A stretch of 5,159 nucleotides of DNA from positions 12,566 to 17,724 of the forward strand of contig DBVL01000129.1 in the NCBI GenBank assembly GCA_002308475.1, in the 5' to 3' direction. The position numbers were made by a program, and so were the translations under genes. Below, one piece after another: positions 1 through 5,159 of the stretch; within the stretch, counting starts at the first letter, position 1; every line of letters begins with the position of its first letter. The notes below the pieces were generated by a model. It saw nothing but the letters and a program-made list of their open reading frames with translations. It searched no databases and was not told the origin of the DNA. Source of the stretch: Spirochaetales bacterium UBA1265. GTDB taxonomy: Bacteria; Spirochaetota; Spirochaetia; Sphaerochaetales; Sphaerochaetaceae.

Positions 1-209
1 CCCCTCGGGTATCCGCCAACTCCAAGAGCCTCATCAAGCAAAATGGATCCAGAGTGGATTACCTGAATATTCTTGGCAATTGCACTGTCTCCAAGCTTCA
101 TAAGAGAACCCTTTCCGAATTCCTTATCAATCTGTGCTCTTGCAGCTTCAAGAGCTTCCTGTTTATGTTTGAGTTCGTTTTCCAATGTCTCTTTGGTTTC
201 TTTAGCCAT
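1..209 (-). CDS. recA: RecA recombinase, N-terminal fragment (cut by window edge)
   Basis: RecA is the cytoplasmic ATP-dependent strand-exchange protein of homologous recombination; it also triggers the SOS response in many bacteria. Only the first 69 codons are in the window, read leftwards and running off the left edge. The start is ATG at 209-207, preceded by AGGAG (215-219) with a 5-base spacer. The visible protein shows a charged N-terminal helix, then [11 protein letters not shown] at residues 31-41, the classic RecA N-terminal motif. It continues with [18 protein letters not shown] (residues 52-69), which leads into the Walker A loop that must lie just outside the window. The gene begins 14 bases after the dtd stop codon, so it is probably the third gene of an rpe-dtd-recA transcript. 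No SOS-type operator is evident in the short gap. The identification is secure; completeness cannot be judged. Confidence 0.95.
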   Translation of the reverse strand, partial: MAKETKETLENELKHKQEALEAARAQIDKEFGKGSLMKLGDSAIAKNIQVIHSGSILLDEALGVGGYPR

Positions 210-214
210 AATAA

Positions 215-219
215 CTCCT
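215..219 (-). promoter_or_regulatory. recA ribosome binding site
   Basis: AGGAG on the minus strand, 5 bases before the recA ATG at 209. It occupies most of the 14-base gap after dtd and fixes the recA start. The strong site suggests recA can be translated well independently of dtd. Confidence 0.8.
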
Positions 220-223
220 AGTC

Positions 224-673
224 TTAGAATAACTGGTCTGAGTCCAGACAAAGTGTCACCGGTCCATCATTCTCATACTGAACATGCATGTGTGCCCCGA
301 AAACACCATGCTCTACATGGTATCCGAGGCTTCTGAGATGCGACATAAAAGCCTCATACAGTTCCTGAGCATGTTCAGGCTTACCGGCTCCGCTTAAAGA
401 AGGCCTATTACAACCCTTTACACTCGCAAAGAGCGTAAACTGGCTTATGACCAGTATGCTTGCACCAATATCTGAAATACTTAGATTCATTTTACCGTTT
501 TCATCGGTGAAAATCCTCAGTTTTGCTATCTTTTCGGCCATTTTTTTGCAAATATTCAGGTCATCCGAATCTGAAACACCCAGATAGACAAGAAGACCTG
601 CTTCAATGCTGCCGGAAACTTCCCCGTCCACTCTTACGGACGCATCTTTAACCCTCTGAACCACAGCTCTCAT
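224..673 (-). CDS. dtd: D-aminoacyl-tRNA deacylase (DTD)
   Basis: DTD hydrolyses D-amino acids (and glycine) from mischarged tRNAs, a cytoplasmic proofreading step that keeps D-residues out of protein. The 149-residue product has the usual length of the bacterial family. It opens with [17 protein letters not shown], the standard N-terminus. The signature SQFTLFA lies at 77-83, with Thr80 matching the active-site threonine. CNRPS is at 88-92 and FGAHMHV at 125-131. NDGPVT at 135-140 contains the Gly-Pro pair (137-138) that forms the chirality-selecting cis-proline element. SQFTL together with NRP marks canonical DTD rather than the animal-type ATD relative. The ATG shares the bases ATGA with the rpe stop. 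There is only weak purine-rich sequence (GGAAAAGA) in front of it, so translational coupling to rpe is likely. recA follows 14 bases downstream. Confidence 0.95.
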   Translation of the reverse strand: MRAVVQRVKDASVRVDGEVSGSIEAGLLVYLGVSDSDDLNICKKMAEKIAKLRIFTDENGKMNLSISDIGASILVISQFTLFASVKGCNRPSLSGAGKPEHAQELYEAFMSHLRSLGYHVEHGVFGAHMHVQYENDGPVTLCLDSDQLF

Positions 674-1332
674 TCTTTTCCAAAACCTCTTGAGATCCTG
701 CTTACAAAATCAGCTTTGTCCTTGCTGGCAAAAAAGGCAGAGCCGGCTACAGCCACATCTATTCCGGCTTCTGATGCATCCACAATAGTTCTGTCACTTA
801 TTCCACCGTCTACAGAAATCAGGAAGTTTCTATTTCCTCTTATCTCAACAAGTCTACGGACCTTTTCCAAGGTATAGGGAATAAGACTTTGTCCACCAAA
901 ACCAGGGTTTACAGTCATGACAAGAACCAGATCCACTATGTCCAAGATTCCCTCAATCATAGATACCGGTGTAGATGGAACAATTGAGACTCCGGCTTTA
1001 CAACCAAGGGTCTTTATCTGATTGATTGTCCTGTCAAGATGAACACATGCTTCGCTGTGAACTGTTATGGCCTGACAGCCTGCTTTTGCAAAATCCTCAA
1101 TATGATTCTGTGGATCTCTCACCATGAGGTGGGCATCAAAAAACAAATCCGAATGTTTTCTAATATCAGCAATGAATTTTGAACCAAAGGTTATATTAGG
1201 AACAAAACTTCCATCCATCACATCCAGATGAACCCAAGGAGCACCTGAGGCCTTTATGTCAGCCAGCGCAATCCTTATCTCTGAAAAATCTGCAGAGAGA
1301 ACAGATGGGGCAACAATTATTTTTTTATCCAT
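670..1332 (-). CDS. rpe: Ribulose-phosphate 3-epimerase
   Basis: This cytoplasmic TIM-barrel enzyme interconverts D-ribulose 5-phosphate and D-xylulose 5-phosphate in the non-oxidative pentose phosphate pathway. At 220 residues it is full length. Family motifs occur in order: APSVLSADF (8-16), HLDVMDGSFVPN (35-46), DAHLMVRDP (66-74), VHSEA (91-95), VNPGFGGQ (141-148), SVDGGI (173-178) and AGSAFF near the C-terminus. The metal and catalytic residues His35, Asp37, His68 and Asp175 are all present, with Asp37 and Asp175 the expected acid/base pair. The start is fixed: an in-frame TGA lies two codons upstream, no other start codon occurs in the next 37 codons, and family similarity begins by residue 5. 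Its GAGG is only one base from the ATG, too close for a normal Shine-Dalgarno site. It is the first gene of the operon; its TGA overlaps the dtd ATG. Confidence 0.97.
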   Translation of the reverse strand: MDKKIIVAPSVLSADFSEIRIALADIKASGAPWVHLDVMDGSFVPNITFGSKFIADIRKHSDLFFDAHLMVRDPQNHIEDFAKAGCQAITVHSEACVHLDRTINQIKTLGCKAGVSIVPSTPVSMIEGILDIVDLVLVMTVNPGFGGQSLIPYTLEKVRRLVEIRGNRNFLISVDGGISDRTIVDASEAGIDVAVAGSAFFASKDKADFVSRISRGFGKE

Positions 1333-1338
1333 GCCTCA

Positions 1339-1367
1339 ATCATAGCAAATATGAGACAAAGTGTGAA
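1339..1367 (-). promoter_or_regulatory. Predicted promoter of the rpe-dtd-recA operon
   Basis: On the minus strand TTCACA (1367-1362) and TATGAT (1344-1339) are separated by exactly 17 bases. Each hexamer matches the sigma70 consensus at five of six positions. An A-rich tract lies just upstream of the -35 and could act as an UP element. A start site seven bases past the -10 would fall on the A of the rpe ATG, predicting an mRNA with little or no leader. Inferred from sequence only. Confidence 0.6.
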
Positions 1368-1381
1368 CTTTTTGTTTTTAG

Positions 1382-1410
1382 TTGATAAGAACCTATTTTT
1401 GATTTATTAT
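1382..1410 (+). promoter_or_regulatory. Predicted promoter of greA
   Basis: TTGATA (1382-1387) and TATTAT (1405-1410) are 17 bases apart, and each matches the sigma70 consensus at five of six positions. Transcription would begin near A1417, giving a leader of about 80 bases before the greA ATG. Its -35 is 14 bases from the -35 of the oppositely directed rpe promoter. Confidence 0.6.
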
Positions 1411-1442
1411 TAAGACAGAACAAATTAATCCACGAACACCGA

Positions 1443-1460
1443 GCAGACTCACAGGTCTGC
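1443..1460 (+). promoter_or_regulatory. Hairpin in the greA leader, possible attenuator
   Basis: GCAGAC (1443-1448) pairs perfectly with GTCTGC (1455-1460), and a T·G wobble at 1449/1454 can extend the stem to seven pairs around a CACA loop. It is followed by CCGATTTTGTTTG, a broken T-rich run that begins four bases after the stem, so it resembles a weak intrinsic terminator. It lies about 25 bases past the predicted start site and 25 bases before the ribosome binding site. A regulatory role is inference; the structure itself is visible. Confidence 0.4.
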
Positions 1461-1484
1461 CCGATTTTGTTTGCCCTTAGGAAA

Positions 1485-1490
1485 AAGGAG
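1485..1490 (+). promoter_or_regulatory. greA ribosome binding site
   Basis: AAGGAG with a 7-base spacer before ATG at 1498. It decides the start: the longer reading frame from TTG at 1471 would place this site inside the coding sequence. Confidence 0.85.
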
Positions 1491-1497
1491 TTTTATT

Positions 1498-4188
1498 ATG
1501 AACGCAAAAAAAGTCAGAGAACTCATCAGTAATGAGCTTTGGAATACTACATCCACTTCACAGGTCAAAGCGAATGATTTTGCAAATCTTCAGACCATCA
1601 TGAAAAAACTCAAGACTCAGGAAGACATGTCAGATTTCAGAGAACTCTGCCTTACAGCACTTGAAGATAAACCAAGAAGCCCTATTGTTCCTAGATTTCT
1701 TCTTACAGTGACAGGAAGACATCCTATTGATGATTCCTATATTATCTCTGTTTTTGAGGAGTATTATCAGGACAGCCGGTGGGATGACCTCATTTACATG
1801 GGAAATCTCATTCTTTCATTTAATGAGAGTTCTTATGTACTCAAAGTGCTCGCAGAAGCCTACTCATACACAGGACAGGAAGAGAAAAAAATAGAAACCT
1901 GGGAGTACCTGATCAGAATAGACCATCTAGAAACAGACGTATTCTACAGACTTGCTGACTACTACAGTGGCAAAGAGAATTATCCTGCAGCGCTCAACAT
2001 GTACAAGCGTGTTATGCAGCGCCATATAAATGCCCAGGACATGGATAGTATTTCCAAAGCATGGCAGTGCATCTACCCATTGGATCATGAGAATTCATCA
2101 TATCTCATCCAGATAGCAGGAAGAATTTCCAGAGTCATCTCTAAAGAAGCAGCGGAAACCTTCCTTACCCAGGTATATGCACATGATACCTTTGATAACA
2201 ATTCCAAGATTCTTATTCTCAAGAAGATTCTTGAATACTCACCGGAAAACAAGACCGCCCTTGATCGGCTCATTGATATTTTCAGAACCAAATATGCTGA
2301 CAATCCAAGACTTGAGTACTGTCTGAGTAACACAGGACTTCTACATAGCTACATGGATATAAATCTTGCAGTAGCTAACTTTGAAAAAGAAATTGGATTT
2401 GTTGAAGGTGCTTTTGCCATCCATTCAACCTGGGGTCTCGGAAGAATCAAGAAGATTGAGAAGGACGAGATGTACATTCAGTTCCTCAAGAAAAAAGACC
2501 TTCACAAAATGACCTGCAATATGGCCTTCTCAAGTCTTAAGATTGTGCCAAAACAGCATATTCTTGTCCTGAAGGCTGGAGCCTCCCCTGCTCAGATCAG
2601 AGACCACCTGATGGAGAACATTGAATGGGGTCTGAGAATGCTTCTTAACTCTTTCGGCGGTCAGGCCTCCTTCAAGCAGATCAAAGCCGAGCTTGTTCCT
2701 TCTGTACTTAAGGACGCAGAATGGACAACCTGGCAGGCCCAGGCAAAGAAGGAGCTTGCAAAGAATCCTTACTTCAGCATTTCTGATGATGCTTCTGATG
2801 TGTACGTACTCAGAGATACTCCTATCACATTTGAAGAGAAAACCCTTCAGATTTTCTCAAGAGAAAAGGACTTCTTCAAGAAGTATGCTATTGTCAAGGA
2901 CTTCATTAATAAAAACGGTAGTACTGATAGTGAAGAATTCATAAAGATTCTTGACTATTTTGTAGATGAGGCAAAACTCAATACTGCAACTGGATTCTGT
3001 TCTTTCATTATCCTTGACAGATTCATAACAAAACAGAAAATGACATTCATCCATCTTGGAGAAACATTTGAGGAAAAGTATTCTTCCATGAGCAAGGATG
3101 GTATTAAAGAAATCTACTCTGAGATTACTGATTCTGAACTCAAAAGAGCCTTTGTTGAATACATAATGGAAACAGATGAAAAGTGGCAGTCAGTACTTGC
3201 CCAACTACTGAAAATCAGTCCGTCAACCAGCCTTATGGAAAACGTAAAGAACGGTCCAAGAAGAAAAATGATGACTGAGATTCTCTCAGACGCAGTGGAC
3301 AACTACCAGTCTGATCCGGATTTCCTTCTCTTCCTTCTCAAGAACTGTTCTTCAGAAGAGTGGGAAAAGGCCTCTATTGATGAAGGAGAGCTTCTTACAA
3401 TCTGTCTTCAGACCCTTATCTTTGTTAGCGGCAAGGTATCTCATAACGTTGATACGCAGGTCAACAAAGCAAGGCAGAAGACTCTTACTGATATGCTCTT
3501 CACAGACCAGATGATAGTTAAATATCTTGAGTCCTGTGAAACTCAGCAGGCAAAGAGAATCTTCTCATATGTAAGCAATGTTCCCGGTATAGAGGAAGAG
3601 AAAATCATAGGTATAAAGCACTTCATTCTCTCCAAAAGAAAGGATGCTGATTCTATCTTCACAACTGACTCAGAGCCTGTCACTCCTGCCAGAATGATTC
3701 CGAAAGGCTTCCTCTGTACAAGAGCTATGTTTGTTGCTAAGTCTGCAGAGCTTGAACATATTATGAATGTTGAGATACCAGAGAACTCAAAGGAGATTGG
3801 AGACGCAAGAGACCTTGGAGACCTCAGAGAAAACGCCGAGTATCAGTATGCTAAAGACAAACAGAAGAATCTCAACTTCATGATGAACAAGCTGACTGAT
3901 GAGATAGATATAGCCAAGATTATAGAAAGTGACAATGTAGATACATCCTATGTTGAGTTCGGTACTAAGGTTGTCTTCCATGACAATATTGCGAACAAGG
4001 ATATTACCTACACTATTTTCGGACCATGGGAATCAAATCCTGACAAGAACATTCTCAACTTCCAGGCTCCACTGGGACTTAAGATTTATAACATGCAAAA
4101 GGATGAGAACAGGAAGTTTGAGATTAACGGTGTTAAGATGGACCTCACGGTCAAATCTATTGAACTTGCGGATTTTGACTTAAAGTAA
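1498..4188 (+). CDS. greA: Long spirochaete-type GreA with large N-terminal helical-repeat extension
   Basis: The protein has 896 residues, against about 158 for ordinary GreA. The C-terminal part (about 735-896) is GreA: a coiled coil carrying DLGDLRENAEY at 772-782, whose Asp775 and Glu778 match the Mg-binding tip residues (D41 and E44 of E. coli), then an FKBP-like domain from about 820 to the end. It should enter the RNA polymerase secondary channel and stimulate cleavage of backtracked transcripts. The long extension is largely helical. Residues about 114-175 look like tetratricopeptide repeats (YPAALNMYKRVMQR at 162-175). Residues 302-350 look like a small beta-barrel (FAIHSTWGLGRI and what follows), reminiscent of Tudor/CarD-like polymerase-binding folds. 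Residues 350-730 are helical and unrecognised. No signal peptide or membrane segment is seen. The frame is intact throughout. Family knowledge: long GreA proteins occur in Treponema and Borrelia. The function of the extension is unknown to me; polymerase or partner binding is a guess. Confidence 0.93.
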   Translation: MNAKKVRELISNELWNTTSTSQVKANDFANLQTIMKKLKTQEDMSDFRELCLTALEDKPRSPIVPRFLLTVTGRHPIDDSYIISVFEEYYQDSRWDDLIYMGNLILSFNESSYVLKVLAEAYSYTGQEEKKIETWEYLIRIDHLETDVFYRLADYYSGKENYPAALNMYKRVMQRHINAQDMDSISKAWQCIYPLDHENSSYLIQIAGRISRVISKEAAETFLTQVYAHDTFDNNSKILILKKILEYSPENKTALDRLIDIFRTKYADNPRLEYCLSNTGLLHSYMDINLAVANFEKEIGFVEGAFAIHSTWGLGRIKKIEKDEMYIQFLKKKDLHKMTCNMAFSSLKIVPKQHILVLKAGASPAQIRDHLMENIEWGLRMLLNSFGGQASFKQIKAELVPSVLKDAEWTTWQAQAKKELAKNPYFSISDDASDVYVLRDTPITFEEKTLQIFSREKDFFKKYAIVKDFINKNGSTDSEEFIKILDYFVDEAKLNTATGFCSFIILDRFITKQKMTFIHLGETFEEKYSSMSKDGIKEIYSEITDSELKRAFVEYIMETDEKWQSVLAQLLKISPSTSLMENVKNGPRRKMMTEILSDAVDNYQSDPDFLLFLLKNCSSEEWEKASIDEGELLTICLQTLIFVSGKVSHNVDTQVNKARQKTLTDMLFTDQMIVKYLESCETQQAKRIFSYVSNVPGIEEEKIIGIKHFILSKRKDADSIFTTDSEPVTPARMIPKGFLCTRAMFVAKSAELEHIMNVEIPENSKEIGDARDLGDLRENAEYQYAKDKQKNLNFMMNKLTDEIDIAKIIESDNVDTSYVEFGTKVVFHDNIANKDITYTIFGPWESNPDKNILNFQAPLGLKIYNMQKDENRKFEINGVKMDLTVKSIELADFDLK

Positions 4189-4590
4189 GCTTTTCAGCTT
4201 TCTTATTTCTGAAACGGCAAAGGGTCGCAAAGCGAAACCGGCCGTTTCTTTTTTTATTTCTGAAATATGAAACCATTTCAAAGAATAAAACTCATCCGGA
4301 GTGAAGGATGTAAGCTCAGAATCAACCCTGTAGAAAAATGTTTTCCAACTGAAGAAAGGCACGGAAAGAGTAAAAGAACCTATATATTCCCAACAACTGT
4401 CAAATCTGACACCTGTCTCTTCTTCAAACTCACGGATGGCATTTGATAAAACATCTTTATCTTTGGCTTTGTCAAAGCCACCTCCAGGGACACACCATGT
4501 TCTCATGAAAGGTTTTTTTGACCGCAGCCCGAGAAGCACCTTATCCTCAAAAACCAAACCTATACCAGCACCCCTATACGGAAACCTCAT
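4180..4590 (-). CDS. Nudix hydrolase of unknown substrate
   Basis: Nudix enzymes cleave nucleoside diphosphates linked to another moiety, often for clean-up or signalling. The 136-residue product is one compact cytoplasmic Nudix domain. GIGLVFEDKVLLGLRS (9-24) is the first strand pair, WCVPGGG is at 32-38, and the catalytic helix REFEEETGV is at 53-61 with Glu57 and Glu58 as expected metal ligands. The Nudix box is unusual: the spacing from the second Gly of PGG to the Arg is 16 rather than 14, and the first conserved Glu is missing, replaced by a KDKD stretch (43-46). The CoA-pyrophosphatase motif is absent, so the substrate cannot be assigned. The ATG overlaps the tgt stop by ATGA; a GGAGG 12 bases upstream is distant, so coupling to tgt is likely. 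The last 9 bases overlap the greA 3' end, and the C-terminal 30 codons contain the greA terminator. Confidence 0.88.
   Translation of the reverse strand: MRFPYRGAGIGLVFEDKVLLGLRSKKPFMRTWCVPGGGFDKAKDKDVLSNAIREFEEETGVRFDSCWEYIGSFTLSVPFFSWKTFFYRVDSELTSFTPDEFYSLKWFHISEIKKETAGFALRPFAVSEIRKLKSLL
4183..4204 (+). other. Small hairpin across the greA stop codon
   Basis: AAG-T-AAGCT (4183-4191) pairs with AGCTT-T-CTT (4196-4204): eight pairs with one T/T mismatch around a TTTC loop, including the greA stop. It sits directly before the main terminator and is A/T-rich, so it is probably weak. On the minus strand the same sequence has a GAAA tetraloop at the end of the Nudix gene but no T-run after it. 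Confidence 0.35.
4211..4255 (+). terminator. Intrinsic terminator of greA
   Basis: GAAACGGC (4211-4218) pairs perfectly with GCCGTTTC (4241-4248) and is followed at once by seven T residues (4249-4255). Within the 22-base loop, GGTCGC (4223-4228) can pair with GCG (4232-4234) and ACC (4237-4239) around AAA, lengthening the structure. It lies 22 bases past the greA stop. The opposite strand lacks a T-run after the stem, so it acts only on greA transcription. The whole element is inside the convergent Nudix coding sequence. Confidence 0.85.
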
Positions 4591-5159
4591 TTTACTGCAA
4601 GGCCTCCGTTTGCGTAGAAACGCTCCAGGTACTCATTTTTAAAACGCACAAAATCATTTGCCTCAATAGCTGCACGGACGCGTTTCATAAGATTATAAAG
4701 GTACTGAAGGTTGTGTTCAGTAGCCAGGATACTGCCGAGCATTTCATTTGCCTTGAACATATGTCTCATGTAGGCTCTGGAGTACTTTGTGCAGGCTGTA
4801 CAATTACATGACTGTGATATGGGAGAATGATCAAACTCAAGGAAAGACTTTTTCAGATTCAGCATACCGTCATCCGTAAATACCGTACCGTGTCGACCCT
4901 CTCTGGTTGCAAGAACACAATCAAACAAGTCTATTCCGTTGTAAACAGCTTCAAGAATATAATCAACCGTTCCTATTCCCATTACGTATCTTGGTTTGTC
5001 ATATGTCACTGCATCTGCAGTAAGACCAAGGAAGTACTTGTAATGCTCCTTGCTCTCCCCGACTGAAAGTCCACCAATAGCTATTCCAGGAAAATCCATA
5101 TCAGAAATGGTTCTTGCGCTCTGAAGCCTCAAATCCTCGTAGAAACCGCCCTGCACTAT
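4587..5159 (-). CDS. tgt: tRNA-guanine transglycosylase, C-terminal fragment (cut by window edge)
   Basis: TGT exchanges guanine-34 of tRNAs with GUN anticodons for the queuosine precursor preQ1. The final 190 residues are present and the rest lies beyond the right edge. The fragment opens with IVQGGFYEDLR, whose Gln matches a base-recognition residue. It continues with IGGLSVGE, KPRYVMGIG and GIDLFDCV, whose FDC Asp is the expected nucleophile, then the zinc site: CNCTAC followed by a His 26 residues after the third Cys, the exact family spacing. The first codon of this reading frame able to act as a start, GTG at 5156, is the internal Val of IVQGG, not a start. The Val in GLSVGE is the residue associated with preQ1 use; eukaryotic queuine enzymes have Gly there. 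Two positions depart from the usual loop: CVLATREGRHG instead of CV-PTR--RNG. tgt ends in an ATGA overlap with the Nudix gene. Confidence 0.95.
   Translation of the reverse strand: MVQGGFYEDLRLQSARTISDMDFPGIAIGGLSVGESKEHYKYFLGLTADAVTYDKPRYVMGIGTVDYILEAVYNGIDLFDCVLATREGRHGTVFTDDGMLNLKKSFLEFDHSPISQSCNCTACTKYSRAYMRHMFKANEMLGSILATEHNLQYLYNLMKRVRAAIEANDFVRFKNEYLERFYANGGLAVK

Noticed and set aside
73..336. Plus-strand open frame of 87 codons
   Set aside because: It lies opposite the recA start and the end of dtd, both firmly identified, and its translation is low-complexity and unlike any family.
1471..1497. Nine-codon upstream extension of greA from a TTG start
   Set aside because: It has no ribosome binding site of its own and contains the strong AAGGAG placed 7 bases before ATG 1498; the extension resembles leader sequence, not protein.
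3690..3780. Possible internal start producing a short, normal-sized GreA
   Set aside because: Met codons occur near residue 744 and at nearby positions, but none has a convincing Shine-Dalgarno sequence at suitable spacing.
2085..3981. Several short open frames on both strands inside greA
   Set aside because: All are 62-83 codons, overlap one long conserved frame, and show no recognisable motifs; they are shadows of the coding sequence.
4211..4255. Bidirectional terminator between greA and the Nudix gene
   Set aside because: The T-run follows the stem only on the plus strand, and the element lies upstream of the Nudix stop codon, so it cannot serve as the Nudix terminator.
4405..4590. Nudix protein as a CoA pyrophosphatase
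   Set aside because: The Asp-containing loop is slightly reminiscent, but the family's upstream motif with HxGQVAFPGG is absent.
4436..5066. Plus-strand open frames opposite tgt and the Nudix gene
   Set aside because: They are antisense to two identified genes and have no family features or good ribosome binding sites.
5154..5156. GTG as the start of the tgt-encoded protein
   Set aside because: It is the internal Val of the IVQGG motif; the frame remains open to the window edge and a real TGT has about 190 further residues upstream.

Overview
This is an ordinary chromosomal stretch, most likely from a spirochaete of the Treponema lineage. The main clue is a roughly 900-residue protein whose last 160 residues are a complete GreA transcript-cleavage factor. 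From family knowledge, GreA with such a long N-terminal extension is typical of Treponema and Borrelia. Heavy AGA arginine use and moderately AT-rich coding DNA fit this, but the genus is an inference.

Layout from left to right. Positions 1-1332 hold a minus-strand operon read right to left: rpe (ribulose-5-phosphate 3-epimerase), dtd (D-aminoacyl-tRNA deacylase) and the first 69 codons of recA, cut by the left edge. rpe and dtd overlap by the four bases ATGA, and dtd and recA are 14 bases apart. Positions 1333-1497 hold two apparent sigma70-type promoters back to back, one for the rpe operon and one for greA, plus a greA leader with a small hairpin. Positions 1498-4188 are the long greA on the plus strand. 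Positions 4180-5159 are a second minus-strand operon, tgt (C-terminal 190 residues only, cut by the right edge) followed by a Nudix hydrolase gene, again joined by an ATGA overlap. greA and the Nudix gene converge and overlap by 9 bases. The greA terminator lies inside the Nudix coding sequence.

The genes are housekeeping: pentose phosphate metabolism, tRNA-charging quality control, recombination, transcript cleavage, tRNA queuosine modification and nucleotide clean-up. I see no mobile element, CRISPR array, structural RNA gene or defence system. The points worth a second look are the large uncharacterised extension of GreA, an rpe promoter that predicts a leaderless mRNA, a greA leader that could attenuate, the dual-purpose terminator/coding sequence, and an atypical Nudix box. 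There is no gene-free stretch longer than about 165 bases.
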